A DNA stretch of 64,000 bases from Variovorax sp. PBL-E5. GTDB lineage: Bacteria > Pseudomonadota > Gammaproteobacteria > Burkholderiales > Burkholderiaceae_C. Where the stretch lies: contig NZ_LR594671.1 in the NCBI RefSeq assembly GCF_901827185.1, positions 4,180,001 through 4,244,000 of the forward strand, in the 5' to 3' direction. The notes under the pieces are model-generated. The model was not told the DNA's origin. It made no database searches and saw nothing but the letters and a program-made list of their open reading frames with translations. The first letter of the stretch is position 1, and each line of letters starts with the position of its first letter. Made by a program: the position numbers and the translations under genes. This document shows, piece after piece, positions 12,565 through 22,199 of this stretch.

Positions 12565-12733
12565 TTCAGCGGCTGCGGGCAAGGCTTTTGCCGAACCGGC
12601 CGGCCGAGCCGCGATAATGCAGCCGCGTCGTACGGGCATCCGACCGGTTTCCGAATCCTTCCCGCACCCTGGCACGACACCAGATCATGGCCAAACTTAC
12701 CCATGCCCATTCCGTCCTCGCGTTCATCTGCCG

Positions 12734-13813
12734 ATGAGTATGCACGTGAACGCCGGATTTGAAGAAGGTGGCGCCGATCGCCAGGAGGCCACCACCGTGC
12801 TGCTGGTGGACGACCAGCCGCTCATCGCGATGGTGGTCGGCAAGATGCTCTCCGTCGATTCTTCCATCGCCTTCCACGCCTGTGCGAACGCGAGCGAAGC
12901 CCTGGCCACGGCCTGCAAGGTGCACCCGACGGTGATCCTGCAGGACCTGGTCATGCCCGGCGCGGATGGGCTGGACCTCGTGCGGGCCTACCGGTCGACG
13001 CCGCAAACGCGCAACGTCCCGATCATCGTGCTGTCGTCCAACGACGAGCCGATCATGAAGAAATCGGCCTTCGCGATCGGCGCCAACGACTACCTGGTCA
13101 AGCTGCCCGAGCCGATCGAGCTGGTCGCACGCATCCGCTACCACTCGCGCTCCTACATGGCGCTGATCCAGCGCGACAACGCGTACCGCGCCCTGCGCCT
13201 GAGCGAGCAACAGCTGCTCGAGAGCAACCAGGAGCTGCGCCGGCTCACCAATTCCGACGGCCTCACGGGCCTGTCGAACCGCAGGTTCTTCGACGAGTAC
13301 ATGGCGCAGGAATGGAAGGCGTCGCTGGAGAACCAGTCGCCGTTGTCACTGCTGATGATCGATGTCGACTGCTTCAAGAACTACAACGACCGGCTCGGCC
13401 ACCTTGCGGGCGACGACGCCCTGCGGCGCGTCGCGAGCGCGATCCGCGAGACGCCCTGCGCGCCGCCCGCCGTGGCCGCGCGCTTCGGCGGCGAGGAGTT
13501 CGCGCTGGTGCTGCCGTCCCTCTCGGCCGCGGACGCGGAGGCGGTCGCGCAGAAATTGCGTGCCGATATCGAGGCCCTGGCGTTGCCGCATCCGGCGTCT
13601 GACGGCGGGCCCTGCCTCACGGTCAGCATCGGCGTCGCCACCACGACCGCGATGTCCGGCAGCGCGCCGGATCGATTGATCCAGACGGCCGACGCTCGGC
13701 TCTACGAAGCCAAATCTGCGGGACGCAACCGGGTCGTCGGCGGCGGCCAGCAGCCGGGCGCCCTGCCCCAGGGCGGCGCGCGTTCGAAGCCCGCGATCCA
13801 GTCCGGCACCTGA
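12734..13813 (+). CDS. Response regulator diguanylate cyclase (REC-GGDEF)
   Basis: A 359-residue protein: REC (about 20-140, phospho-acceptor Asp71 in VILQDLVMP), a helical linker (ALRLSEQQLLESNQELRRL) and a GGDEF domain with the active-site GGEEF at 252-256. It should make cyclic di-GMP from two GTP when phosphorylated. The product-inhibition I-site RxxD is missing: the residues before the signature read APPAVAARF, so feedback inhibition is probably weak or absent. It is divergent from the hybrid kinase with a 169-bp gap, and the two are likely partners. Its 3' end overlaps the GGDEF-EAL gene on the other strand by 112 bp. Confidence 0.92.
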   Translation: MSMHVNAGFEEGGADRQEATTVLLVDDQPLIAMVVGKMLSVDSSIAFHACANASEALATACKVHPTVILQDLVMPGADGLDLVRAYRSTPQTRNVPIIVLSSNDEPIMKKSAFAIGANDYLVKLPEPIELVARIRYHSRSYMALIQRDNAYRALRLSEQQLLESNQELRRLTNSDGLTGLSNRRFFDEYMAQEWKASLENQSPLSLLMIDVDCFKNYNDRLGHLAGDDALRRVASAIRETPCAPPAVAARFGGEEFALVLPSLSAADAEAVAQKLRADIEALALPHPASDGGPCLTVSIGVATTTAMSGSAPDRLIQTADARLYEAKSAGRNRVVGGGQQPGALPQGGARSKPAIQSGT

Positions 13814-15405
13814 TCGGGCGGCAGCGGCCGCGCGATGCCGTAACCCTGGCCCAGCGTGCAGCCCAGTGCCATCAGCGCGTCGCCATGGGCCACCGATTCG
13901 ACGCCCTCGGCGATCGCCTTGCGTCCGAGACCATGCGCCATCACCAGGATGCCCTTGACGATCGCCTGATCTTCCGCGTCCTCCAGCATGCCGCGCACGA
14001 AGGAATGGTCCAGCTTGAGCGCCGCGACCGGCAGCTGCCGCAGGTAGGTCAGCGACGAATAGCCGGTGCCGAAATCGTCCATCGTGACCGGCACGCCCAG
14101 CTCCTTGCAGGCGCCGATGAATTCGGCGACTGCGCTGAAATCCTTGATCGCGGTGGTCTCGAGGATTTCCAGTTCGAGCACGCCGGCATGCAGTTGCGGG
14201 AAGCGCCCGAGATGGAAGGCCAGCCGCTCGATGAAATCCGGACGCAGCAGATGGCGCGGGCTGATGTTGACGCTGACCGAGGTCTGCACGCCGGCTGCAA
14301 GCCACTGCGCGGCCTGGCGCACCGACTCGCCGAGCGCCCAGTCGCCCAGGCGCTCCACCAGTTCGTGGTCCTCGATCATCGGCACGAACGCGGCCGGCTG
14401 CAGCAGGCCGCGCTCGGGATGCTGCCAGCGCACCAGCGCCTCGAAGCCGATGACGGTACCGCAGCGCATGTCCACCTTGGGCTGATAAGCGAGGATGAAC
14501 TCGTGCTGCGCCAGGCCTTCGCGGATGCGCTGGCGGATCTGCTGCTCCTGCTGCTCCTCCAGCGCCTGGTCGGCGTCGAAGAAATGCATCTGGCTGCCAC
14601 CGGCCCGCTTGGCGAAGAAGACCGCGTGCTGGGCATGCTGCAGCATCACCTCCGTCGGCTGCGCGCCGTGCGCCATCAGCGCCACGCCCACGCTGGCGCG
14701 CAGGCGGGCCGACCGGTCCTGCAGCCGGAACGGATGCGCGAGCCGCGCCAGGATCTGCTGCAGCAGCGCGCGGCACTGCTCTTCGCTGGAGAGTGGCAGC
14801 ACCAGCGCGAATTCGTCGCCGCCGACCCGCGCCACCGTGGCGTCGTGCGGCACCGCGGCCTTCAGGCGCCGCGCCACCTCGCGCAGCACTGCGTCGCCGC
14901 CCACCGGGCCGAAGCTGTCGTTGATGTCGCGAAAGCGATCGAGGTCCAGATAGCAGACCGCCAGCAGGCGGCTGGCATCGCCGTCGTGCGGATGCGGCGT
15001 CTGGCTCAGTTCCTCGACCGAGGGAATGCGGTTCGGCAGCCGCGTGAGCGCATCGTGGCGGGACAGCACGTCGAGCCGCTCGCCGCGCACGCCGCGCACC
15101 GCCAGCTTGAAGCTCCACAGGATGCAGAGGTCGTCCATGCGTTCGCCACGCATGTCGGCCAGCAGGGTGCGGCCCTGCTGCTCCCGCAGGGTGACGCGCT
15201 CGTAGTAAATGGCGCCGAGCGCCGGAACCTGCATCGCGCCGCCTTCCGGACCCGGCGCGTCCTGCTCGTTCGCCAGCACGTCGGCGAAAGGCATGTCCGC
15301 CAGTGCGCCGAGCGGATAGCCCAGCAGGTTGTGCGCGTCTTCGTCGGCCCAGACGATCTGTCCATCGCAGATCTTGAGATGGCCGGCCAGGTTGCGGTTG
15401 GACAT
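13702..15405 (-). CDS. Bifunctional GGDEF-EAL protein
   Basis: A 567-residue cytosolic protein with a PAS-like N-terminus (DGQIVWADEDAHNLLGYPLG), a GGDEF domain with intact GGDEF at residues 195-199, and an EAL phosphodiesterase domain. The EAL motif is at 322-324, the metal-site loop DDFGTGYSSL and the KLD motif are intact, and AEGVES follows. Both activities could therefore be real, though one often dominates. The last 35 residues (ERAPPWGRAPGCW and on) extend beyond the EAL domain, are rich in Pro and Arg, and are encoded opposite the end of the cyclase gene. The tail may simply reflect a late stop codon. Confidence 0.9.
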   Translation of the reverse strand: MSNRNLAGHLKICDGQIVWADEDAHNLLGYPLGALADMPFADVLANEQDAPGPEGGAMQVPALGAIYYERVTLREQQGRTLLADMRGERMDDLCILWSFKLAVRGVRGERLDVLSRHDALTRLPNRIPSVEELSQTPHPHDGDASRLLAVCYLDLDRFRDINDSFGPVGGDAVLREVARRLKAAVPHDATVARVGGDEFALVLPLSSEEQCRALLQQILARLAHPFRLQDRSARLRASVGVALMAHGAQPTEVMLQHAQHAVFFAKRAGGSQMHFFDADQALEEQQEQQIRQRIREGLAQHEFILAYQPKVDMRCGTVIGFEALVRWQHPERGLLQPAAFVPMIEDHELVERLGDWALGESVRQAAQWLAAGVQTSVSVNISPRHLLRPDFIERLAFHLGRFPQLHAGVLELEILETTAIKDFSAVAEFIGACKELGVPVTMDDFGTGYSSLTYLRQLPVAALKLDHSFVRGMLEDAEDQAIVKGILVMAHGLGRKAIAEGVESVAHGDALMALGCTLGQGYGIARPLPPDQVPDWIAGFERAPPWGRAPGCWPPPTTRLRPADLAS

Positions 15406-15489
15406 GATGGGAATCGGTGAAAGGCCGCCGCGCGGCCCTTGGAGGATGGAGGCCGCTATTGTTCACTCAAAACGGCGCAATCCGTTCGC

Positions 15490-16947
15490 TCAGGCGTAGC
15501 CCGGCGCTCCGTGCCCGTCGTAATGGCGTGCCTTGTCCTCGTACATGGCCTTGTCCGCGCGCATCAGCGCCAGGTCCAGCTGGTCGCCGGCGCTGCAGGT
15601 CGCCTGGCCGATCGCCAGGCTCAGCACATGGCCGTTCTGGCCCGCATAGAACTGGTTGTTCAGGTCGAGCAGCGACATGACGCGCTCGCGCATCGCTTCC
15701 GCGCCCCGCTCGTCGGTCATCGGCAGCAGGATCGCGAACTCGTCGCCGCCGATGCGCGCGGGCCAGGACGGCGCATCGACCGCCTTGCTCAGCACCTCGC
15801 CCACGCGGCGCAGCAGCGCATCGCCGGCGGCATGGCCTTCCTCGTCGTTGATGTTCTTCAGGCCGTTGAGGTCGATCGCCAGCACCGACACCGGCCACGG
15901 CCCCTTGCGCGACAGCCGGTTGAGCTCCTCGGTGTAGAAGGTGCGGTTGTGCAGCTGCGTCAGCACGTCGTGCTTGCCGAGGTATTCGAGGTAAGCCTCG
16001 GCCTTCTTGCGCGCGGTGATGTCCACCAGCGATACCAGCACCAGGTCCCAGGTGTCCAGATGGTCTTCCAGCACCGCGAACTGCATGTGGATGTTGACCG
16101 GCTCGCCCGACAGCGAATAGTTGAGCACCTCGCGCTGCTGCAGCGTCTTGCCGTTCCACAGGTCCTGCAACTGGTCGCCGAAGGACTCGCGCATCTCATC
16201 GCGGAAGATGCGCGAGATGTGCCTGAGCAGCGTGTTCTTGTCGGCCGCCGCGAACATGCGCAGCGTCTCGTGATTGACGTCGATCACGCGGATTTCCTGC
16301 ATGCACCGCGTCACGAACTCCGGATGGACCTTGATGAAGGTCGCGAAATCGCTGATGCCGCGCGCCCGGATGTCGTCCAGCAAGGTCTTGACCGCGCTGA
16401 AGTCCTCGACCCAGAGCGACACCGGCGAATGGTCGAACAGGCCGCGCGCGTAGCGCTCGCTTTCAGCGCGCTGCCGCTCGGCCTGCACGCGCTCGGTGAC
16501 GTCGTGCAGCGAAACCAGCACGCGATCCCAGGCGGCCTCGTGGCCGGGCAGCACGCGCACATGCACGTGCACGTCGAGCCGGCGTCCGTCCAGCGCATAG
16601 TTGACCGTCTGGTTGTCGAAACTGAGCTGGCCGCGCCACAGCAGGTCGAACTCGTGGATCACCGAATCGGCCATGTCGCCGCGAAAGACACTGTCCAGGC
16701 GCGACAGCAGTTCTTCCTGGGTGGCGGCGCCGAACAGGGTCAGCGTGCTCTGGTTGACCCGCATCACCTGCAACCGGGACATGCACTCCTGCACGCGCCC
16801 GGGCTCGGCCCCGAGATGGGCCACCAGATCCTCCACGCCCTGCGCGCGCCACTGGTCGAACAGGCGCTTGAGCCCGCTGTAGTCCTCGAGCCAGAGCGAT
16901 ACGGGGGCGAGATCGAACATCGATTCGAGATCGGAGGCGGACGACAT
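15490..16947 (-). CDS. Diguanylate cyclase with duplicated PAS domains
   Basis: A 485-residue protein. Two PAS domains of about 140 residues each are clearly internal copies: the first begins FDLAPVSLWLEDYSGLKRLF and the second FDHSPVSLWVEDFSAVKTLL. They end SLHDVTERVQAE and SLVDITARKKAE. The GGDEF domain has the active site IGGDEFAIL (GGDEF at 400-404). There is no membrane segment or signal peptide. The start MSSASDLE at 16947 puts the first PAS at the N-terminus; an in-frame extension to 17163 looks non-coding. It is divergent from the sigma-54 activator. Confidence 0.9.
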   Translation of the reverse strand: MSSASDLESMFDLAPVSLWLEDYSGLKRLFDQWRAQGVEDLVAHLGAEPGRVQECMSRLQVMRVNQSTLTLFGAATQEELLSRLDSVFRGDMADSVIHEFDLLWRGQLSFDNQTVNYALDGRRLDVHVHVRVLPGHEAAWDRVLVSLHDVTERVQAERQRAESERYARGLFDHSPVSLWVEDFSAVKTLLDDIRARGISDFATFIKVHPEFVTRCMQEIRVIDVNHETLRMFAAADKNTLLRHISRIFRDEMRESFGDQLQDLWNGKTLQQREVLNYSLSGEPVNIHMQFAVLEDHLDTWDLVLVSLVDITARKKAEAYLEYLGKHDVLTQLHNRTFYTEELNRLSRKGPWPVSVLAIDLNGLKNINDEEGHAAGDALLRRVGEVLSKAVDAPSWPARIGGDEFAILLPMTDERGAEAMRERVMSLLDLNNQFYAGQNGHVLSLAIGQATCSAGDQLDLALMRADKAMYEDKARHYDGHGAPGYA

Positions 16948-17253
16948 GGGTTTTCTATACCTCGGACATGGGATGTGTTGCGCAAGCGCCCATTGTCCAC
17001 GCGCGCACCGGCCGCCTGCGTTCCCACAGCACCTGCATGCGCCCCGAATCAGAACTTTTTCCACATCGGGCCGCTCCATCCGACCTTCGATATGAATACT
17101 TGAGTTTTCAATGCATGCCGCGTGCCCAGGCTCCGGTACGCCGTCAGTCATATTGCGCTCCACGGTCAGCCGGGTAGATTCGTTCTCGAGGGCCGGCGAA
17201 GGCCTTCATCCATCCCAGGACACGGACACCGTTACCCCGACACGCGCAGCCCC
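16948..17253. other. Intergenic region between divergent regulators
   Basis: These 306 bp separate the PAS-GGDEF gene from the sigma-54 activator, so both promoters should lie here. There is an AT-rich patch around 17080-17125 (tatgaatacttgag and on) that could hold a promoter. I could not fit a convincing -35/-10 or -24/-12 pair, and I see no gene, repeat or hairpin I would defend. Confidence 0.5.
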
Positions 17254-18282
<1,029 letters not shown>

Positions 18283-18340
18283 ATCACCGCCGCCAACGCC
18301 GCGCGCTGCGCGCTTCGCCATGGGCCGTCGATGCCCCGGC

Positions 18341-18391
18341 GGGTGGATTGCGACCCTGCCACATCCGCCATCGCCGGGTCGCTGGCGACCC
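18341..18391 (+). promoter_or_regulatory. Tandem 16-bp palindromic sites, probable activator-binding sites
   Basis: Two 16-bp sequences lie 35 bp apart: gggtggattgcgaccc at 18341-18356 and gggtcgctggcgaccc at 18376-18391. They match at 13 of 16 positions and each has inverted arms (GGGT and CGACCC; GGGTCGC and GCGACCC). Their centres lie about 136 and 101 bp upstream of the start site expected from the sigma-54 promoter, the normal distance for upstream activator sites. Binding by the adjacent activator is inferred. Confidence 0.6.
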
Positions 18392-18457
18392 ACCGCGACA
18401 TGCCGCGCAGGGTCCGCGCCAAGGCACGGCGCGCATGCAGATCCCTTGCGCATGCGC

Positions 18458-18473
18458 TGGCACCGAGCTTGCA
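18458..18473 (+). promoter_or_regulatory. Sigma-54 (-24/-12) promoter of the eCIS operon
   Basis: The sequence TGGCAC, five bases, then TTGCA matches the sigma-54 consensus TGGCACG-N4-TTGCW at all but one base, with the GG and GC dinucleotides correctly spaced. It lies 176 bp after a sigma-54 activator gene and just before the first gene of the cluster. Transcription should begin near 18484, almost on the ATG at 18485. Confidence 0.8.
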
Positions 18474-18484
18474 ACGCGAGCCCC

Positions 18485-18727
18485 ATGAAACACCCGGCTG
18501 CGCATGTCCGCGACGGCGTCGAGCGGCTCATCGTGGACTACCTCAAGGCGCATCCGCGCGCCGCCGATTCGGCCGAAGGCATCCGGCGCTGGTGGCTCGG
18601 CGACAGCGGTGCCGCGGCCTCGGCCGAGGAGATCGAGCGCGCGCTCGCGCAACTGGTCGGCGAGGGCCTGATGCGGCGCGTGAGCCTGGCGGACGGAACG
18701 CAGCTGTATTCGAGGGGAGTGGAGTGA
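18485..18727 (+). CDS. Small winged-helix-like protein, first gene of the eCIS operon
   Basis: An 80-residue protein whose pattern fits a small winged helix: helices IVDYLKAHP, SAEEIERALAQLVGEG, then LMRRVSLADGTQLYSR as a wing. Small proteins of this kind are common beside injection-system operons, but the role is unknown; it could be a regulator or an assembly factor. The ATG at 18485 falls at the predicted transcription start and has no Shine-Dalgarno, so the message may be leaderless. An in-frame ATG at 18452 would overlap the promoter. It lies 40 bp before the sheath gene. Confidence 0.6.
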   Translation: MKHPAAHVRDGVERLIVDYLKAHPRAADSAEGIRRWWLGDSGAAASAEEIERALAQLVGEGLMRRVSLADGTQLYSRGVE

Positions 18728-18767
18728 TGAGCCAACCGCGCCGCGCGCGCACGAGAAGGAGCATGGC

Positions 18768-20291
18768 ATGCCATCGGCACTGACTTTTCCAGGCGTCTAC
18801 ATCGAAGAGGTGTCGAGCGGCGTCCGCACGATCACCGGCGTGGCCACGTCGATCACCGCGTTCGTCGGCCGCGCGCTGCGCGGACCGCTGGACAACGATC
18901 CGCAGAACCAGAGCCCGGTGCGCATCCACAGCTTCGCCGACTACCAGCGCATCTTCGGCGGCCTGTGGGACGACAGTCCGATGTCCTTCGCGGTGAACCA
19001 GTATTTCCAGAACGGCGGCAGCGATGCGCTGATCGTGCGCGTGGCCGGCGCCAACATGGCGACCGCATCGATCACCAACAACGGCCTCACGCTGTCGGCG
19101 GCCAACCCGGGCTCGTGGGGCGGACTGGTCGAGGTCACGGTGACGCTGGACGACGGCTCGGGCGGCACGCTGCCGGCGCCCTTCTTCAACCTCACGGTGC
19201 ACGATACCGACACCGACCTGCGCGAGGTCTACTTCGGCCTCTCCACCAGCCCGGCCGATGCGCGCTACGTGCAGCGCGTGCTGCTCGGCAGCGCGCTGGT
19301 GCGCGCGACCGCGGTGCCGGCGGCGCCCGCGCGGCCGGCCGCGGCCGCGGCCACGCTGCTCACCGTCGCGGCGACGGCCGATGGCGATGCAGTCGATGCC
19401 ACCGTCATCAGCGCGCCCGGCCTCGAAGCGACGCGCCAAGGGATCTTCGCGCTCGAGCGCGCCGACCTCTTCAACATCCTCGTCATCCCGCCCTACGCGC
19501 CGGATGCCGACGTGCAGCCGGCCGACCTCGGCGGCGTGCTGAGCTACTGCGCGCGCCGCCGCGCCATCCTGCTGGTCGATCCGCCATCGGACGTCGACAC
19601 CATCGACGAAGCCATCACCCATGCCAACGCGGTCGGCCGCAACATCAATGCGGCCTTCTTCTTCCCGCGCGTGAGCGCGCCCAACCCACTGCACGCGAAC
19701 CAGCTGCAGGACTTCGTGCCCAGCGGCGCGGTCGCCGGCGTGATGGCGCGCACCGACGCCGCGCGCGGCGTCTGGAAGTCGGCCGCCGGCACCGAGGCCA
19801 CGCTGACCGGCGTGAGCGCACTGACCGTCAAGCTCACCGACCTGCAGAACGGCGACCTCAATCCGATGGGCATCAACTGCCTGCGCGATTTCCCGGTCTA
19901 CGGCCGCGTGGTGTGGGGCTCTCGCACGCTGGCCGGCGCCGATCCGCTGGCCTCGGAATGGAAGTACCTCGCGGTGCGCCGCATGGCGCTGTTCCTCGAG
20001 GAGAGCCTGTACCGCGGCACGCAGTGGGTGGTGTTCGAGCCCAACGACGAGCCGCTGTGGGCGCAGATCCGCCTGAACATCGGCGCCTTCCTGCAGGGCC
20101 TGTTCCGCCAGGGCGCGTTCCAGGGCAAGACGCCCAAGGAAGCGTACTTCGTCAAGTGCGACAGCGAGACCACCACGCAGGCCGACATCGACCTCGGCAT
20201 CGTCAACATCTTCGTCGGCTTCGCACCGCTGAAGCCGGCCGAGTTCGTGGTGCTCAAGCTGCAGCAGATCGCCGGCGACATCCCGACCTAG
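18768..20291 (+). CDS. eCIS contractile tail sheath protein
   Basis: A 507-residue sheath protein (Afp2-4/Pvc2-4 family, T4 gp18-like). The N-terminus FPGVYIEEVSSGVRTITGV and the following TSITAFVGRALRGP are family hallmarks. The C-terminal domain (LAVRRMALFLEESLYRGTQWVVFEPN, then VKCDSETTT) carries the conserved handshake and tube-binding region. Sheath subunits stack around the tube and contract to drive it through a target envelope. An AAGGAG ribosome site lies 6 bp before the ATG at 18768, which rules out the nearby ATG at 18763. Unlike Afp or PVC, which have three sheath genes, this cluster has one. Confidence 0.96.
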   Translation: MPSALTFPGVYIEEVSSGVRTITGVATSITAFVGRALRGPLDNDPQNQSPVRIHSFADYQRIFGGLWDDSPMSFAVNQYFQNGGSDALIVRVAGANMATASITNNGLTLSAANPGSWGGLVEVTVTLDDGSGGTLPAPFFNLTVHDTDTDLREVYFGLSTSPADARYVQRVLLGSALVRATAVPAAPARPAAAAATLLTVAATADGDAVDATVISAPGLEATRQGIFALERADLFNILVIPPYAPDADVQPADLGGVLSYCARRRAILLVDPPSDVDTIDEAITHANAVGRNINAAFFFPRVSAPNPLHANQLQDFVPSGAVAGVMARTDAARGVWKSAAGTEATLTGVSALTVKLTDLQNGDLNPMGINCLRDFPVYGRVVWGSRTLAGADPLASEWKYLAVRRMALFLEESLYRGTQWVVFEPNDEPLWAQIRLNIGAFLQGLFRQGAFQGKTPKEAYFVKCDSETTTQADIDLGIVNIFVGFAPLKPAEFVVLKLQQIAGDIPT

Positions 20292-20301
20292 GAGCACAGA
20301 C

Positions 20302-20826
20302 ATGGCCCAGTTTTCCGTCAATGCGCAGCGCTTCGATCCCTACAAGAACTTCAAATTCAGGGTCAAGTGGGACGGCCGCTACGTGGCCGGCGTCTGCAAG
20401 ATCTCCGCGCTCAAGCGCACGACCGAGGTGGTCGAACACCGCGAGGGCGGCGACCCGTCGACCGGCCGCAAATCGCCCGGCCGCACCAAGTACGAAGCCA
20501 TCACGCTGGAGCGCGGCGTCACGCACGACACCGAGTTCGAGAAGTGGGCCAACAAGGTCTGGAACTTCGGCAGCGGCCTCGGCGCCGAGGTGTCGCTCAA
20601 GGACTTCCGCAAGGACCTGATCATCGAGATCTACAACGAGGCCGGCCAGCTCGCCATCGCCTACAAGGTGTACCGCTGCTGGGTCAGCGAGTTCCAGGCC
20701 GAAGCCGACCTCGATGCCAATGCCAATGCCGTGCTGATCCAGAGCATCAAGCTCGAGAACGAGGGCTGGGAGCGCGACCAGGACGTGACCGAGCCGAGCG
20801 AGCCGAGCTTCACCGAACCGGCCTGA
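20302..20826 (+). CDS. eCIS inner tube protein
   Basis: A 174-residue phage T4 gp19-like tube subunit (Afp1/Afp5 type). Hallmarks are DPYKNFKFRVKWDGRYVAGV near the start, the REGGDPSTGRKSPGRTKYEAI loop, and the ending WVSEFQAEADLDANANAVL followed by IKLENEGWERD. Hexamers stack into the rigid inner tube that is propelled out on contraction. The gene follows the sheath after 10 bp with a GGAG ribosome site. It is the only full tube gene visible; many eCIS have two. Confidence 0.95.
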   Translation: MAQFSVNAQRFDPYKNFKFRVKWDGRYVAGVCKISALKRTTEVVEHREGGDPSTGRKSPGRTKYEAITLERGVTHDTEFEKWANKVWNFGSGLGAEVSLKDFRKDLIIEIYNEAGQLAIAYKVYRCWVSEFQAEADLDANANAVLIQSIKLENEGWERDQDVTEPSEPSFTEPA

Positions 20827-20838
20827 GGACGATCGCGC

Positions 20839-21525
20839 ATGGGCCTCGCCGATCTTCATCAATGCCTCGCGCTCCGGGAGCGCGGCGCAGAGCGCCATCC
20901 GCTCGACCGCGCGCTGCTGCTCGCGGCCGCGGCGGTGCCCGAGATCGCCTGGGCCGACCGGCCGCTGGGTGCACGCGATGCGGCATTGCTGACGCTGCGC
21001 TGCGAATGGTTCGGGCCAGCCTTCGAGGCGCAGGTCGCCTGCCCCGCGTGCGGCGAAGCGTTGACCTTCACGCTGGATCTCAACGACTTCGCGCAACGCG
21101 CGCCGCGAGACGAGGCGCCCGTGACGGTTGGCGCCGCGCGTTTCCGGCGCCCGACCTCGCGCGATCTCGCGGCGCTGGTCAATGCGGTCGACGTCGACGC
21201 CGCCGCGCAGCGTTTGCTCGAACGCCTCGCGCTCGATGGCGTGCGCGCATGGAGCGCCGAGGAGCGCACCGCGATCGAGGCAGCGCTCGACGCGGCCGAT
21301 CCGCTCGCGCATGTCACGCTCGACCTCGCCTGCACATATTGCGCACACCCATGGTCGGCGCCGCTCGACATCGCCGCCAGCCTGTGGGACGAGTTCGCCG
21401 CGCAGGCCGACCGGCTGCTCGACGACGTGCACCTGCTGGCCGGCGCCTATGGCTGGAGCGAGTCCGAGATCCTCGCGTTGCCGCCCGCACGACGGCAGCG
21501 CTACATCGAACGCGTGCTGTCATGA
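20839..21525 (+). CDS. gp26-like baseplate/assembly protein with two CxxC pairs
   Basis: A 228-residue protein in the position where eCIS clusters encode a T4 gp26-type baseplate component or tail-assembly protein. It has two cysteine pairs, Cys68/Cys71 (ACPACGEAL) and Cys165/Cys168 (ACTYCAHPW), each preceded by a beta strand, which looks like a split zinc ribbon. The C-terminus (EFAAQADRLLDDVHLLAGAYGWSESEILALPPARRQRYIERV) is a conserved helical region typical of this family. The exact structural role is inferred from position and family resemblance. The stop overlaps the next ATG by 4 bp. Confidence 0.75.
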   Translation: MGLADLHQCLALRERGAERHPLDRALLLAAAAVPEIAWADRPLGARDAALLTLRCEWFGPAFEAQVACPACGEALTFTLDLNDFAQRAPRDEAPVTVGAARFRRPTSRDLAALVNAVDVDAAAQRLLERLALDGVRAWSAEERTAIEAALDAADPLAHVTLDLACTYCAHPWSAPLDIAASLWDEFAAQADRLLDDVHLLAGAYGWSESEILALPPARRQRYIERVLS

Positions 21526-22190
21526 GCTTGCTGCGCGGCCTCGCTGAACGTGCGCTCGGCGCGGCGCGGCCGGTGCGCTCGCAGCGCGCGAGTCCGCTGC
21601 ATGCGTTGCAACGCGACGAGTCCGTCGCCGAGCTCGCGCCGGCTTCCGAGCCCGCTTCGATGACGCAGCCGCTGATCGGCGCACCGGCACCCGTCATGTC
21701 GTCGCAGCCGGACGTGGCAGCGACGGTGGCGCGCGCAGCGCCGATGCACATGGCCGCGCAGGCACATGTTCTGCCTCTCGTCATCACGCACCGCGCCGAG
21801 CCCGATGCCACACCGCCGAGGCGCGCCATGACCAAGGCCGCTCGCCATGCCGAAGCCGCGTCGCCATCGCGGCGCAACGCAGCGCGCGATCCATCGCCGC
21901 CAGCGCATGCCGATGCCTCGATGCCCGACCCCGAGCCGCTGGTGACCCACCAGGCACCGCAGCCAGGGGAATCGCCGCCGCTGCGCAGCATGCACGCGAC
22001 ACCGCCGCGCCGCGAGCGGCAACCCGCACGCGCTGCCGCCGTGCCGGCACCGACCGAGGTCCACGTGAGCATCGGCCGTGTCGAACTCACCGCGCTGCCG
22101 TCCGCATCGCCGCCGCGCGCCGCGCGTCCGCGCGACGCCAATGCGCGCGGCCTGGGCGATTACCTGCGCGGATCGCGCGGCAGGTCGTAG
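21522..22190 (+). CDS. Proline-rich eCIS-associated protein of unknown function
   Basis: A 222-residue protein that is low-complexity for most of its length (Ala, Pro, Arg, Ser, His) and probably disordered. Only the C-terminus looks structured: VHVSIGRVELTALP, then a stretch ending LGDYLRGSRGRS. A similar strand (VVLHIDRLVLRGVP) opens the 81-residue protein downstream. In related clusters a poorly conserved protein with such a tail lies at this position; I do not know its role. The start is fixed by a 4-bp ATGA overlap with the gp26-like gene. Confidence 0.6.
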   Translation: MSLLRGLAERALGAARPVRSQRASPLHALQRDESVAELAPASEPASMTQPLIGAPAPVMSSQPDVAATVARAAPMHMAAQAHVLPLVITHRAEPDATPPRRAMTKAARHAEAASPSRRNAARDPSPPAHADASMPDPEPLVTHQAPQPGESPPLRSMHATPPRRERQPARAAAVPAPTEVHVSIGRVELTALPSASPPRAARPRDANARGLGDYLRGSRGRS

Positions 22191-22199
22191 GGGCTCGCC

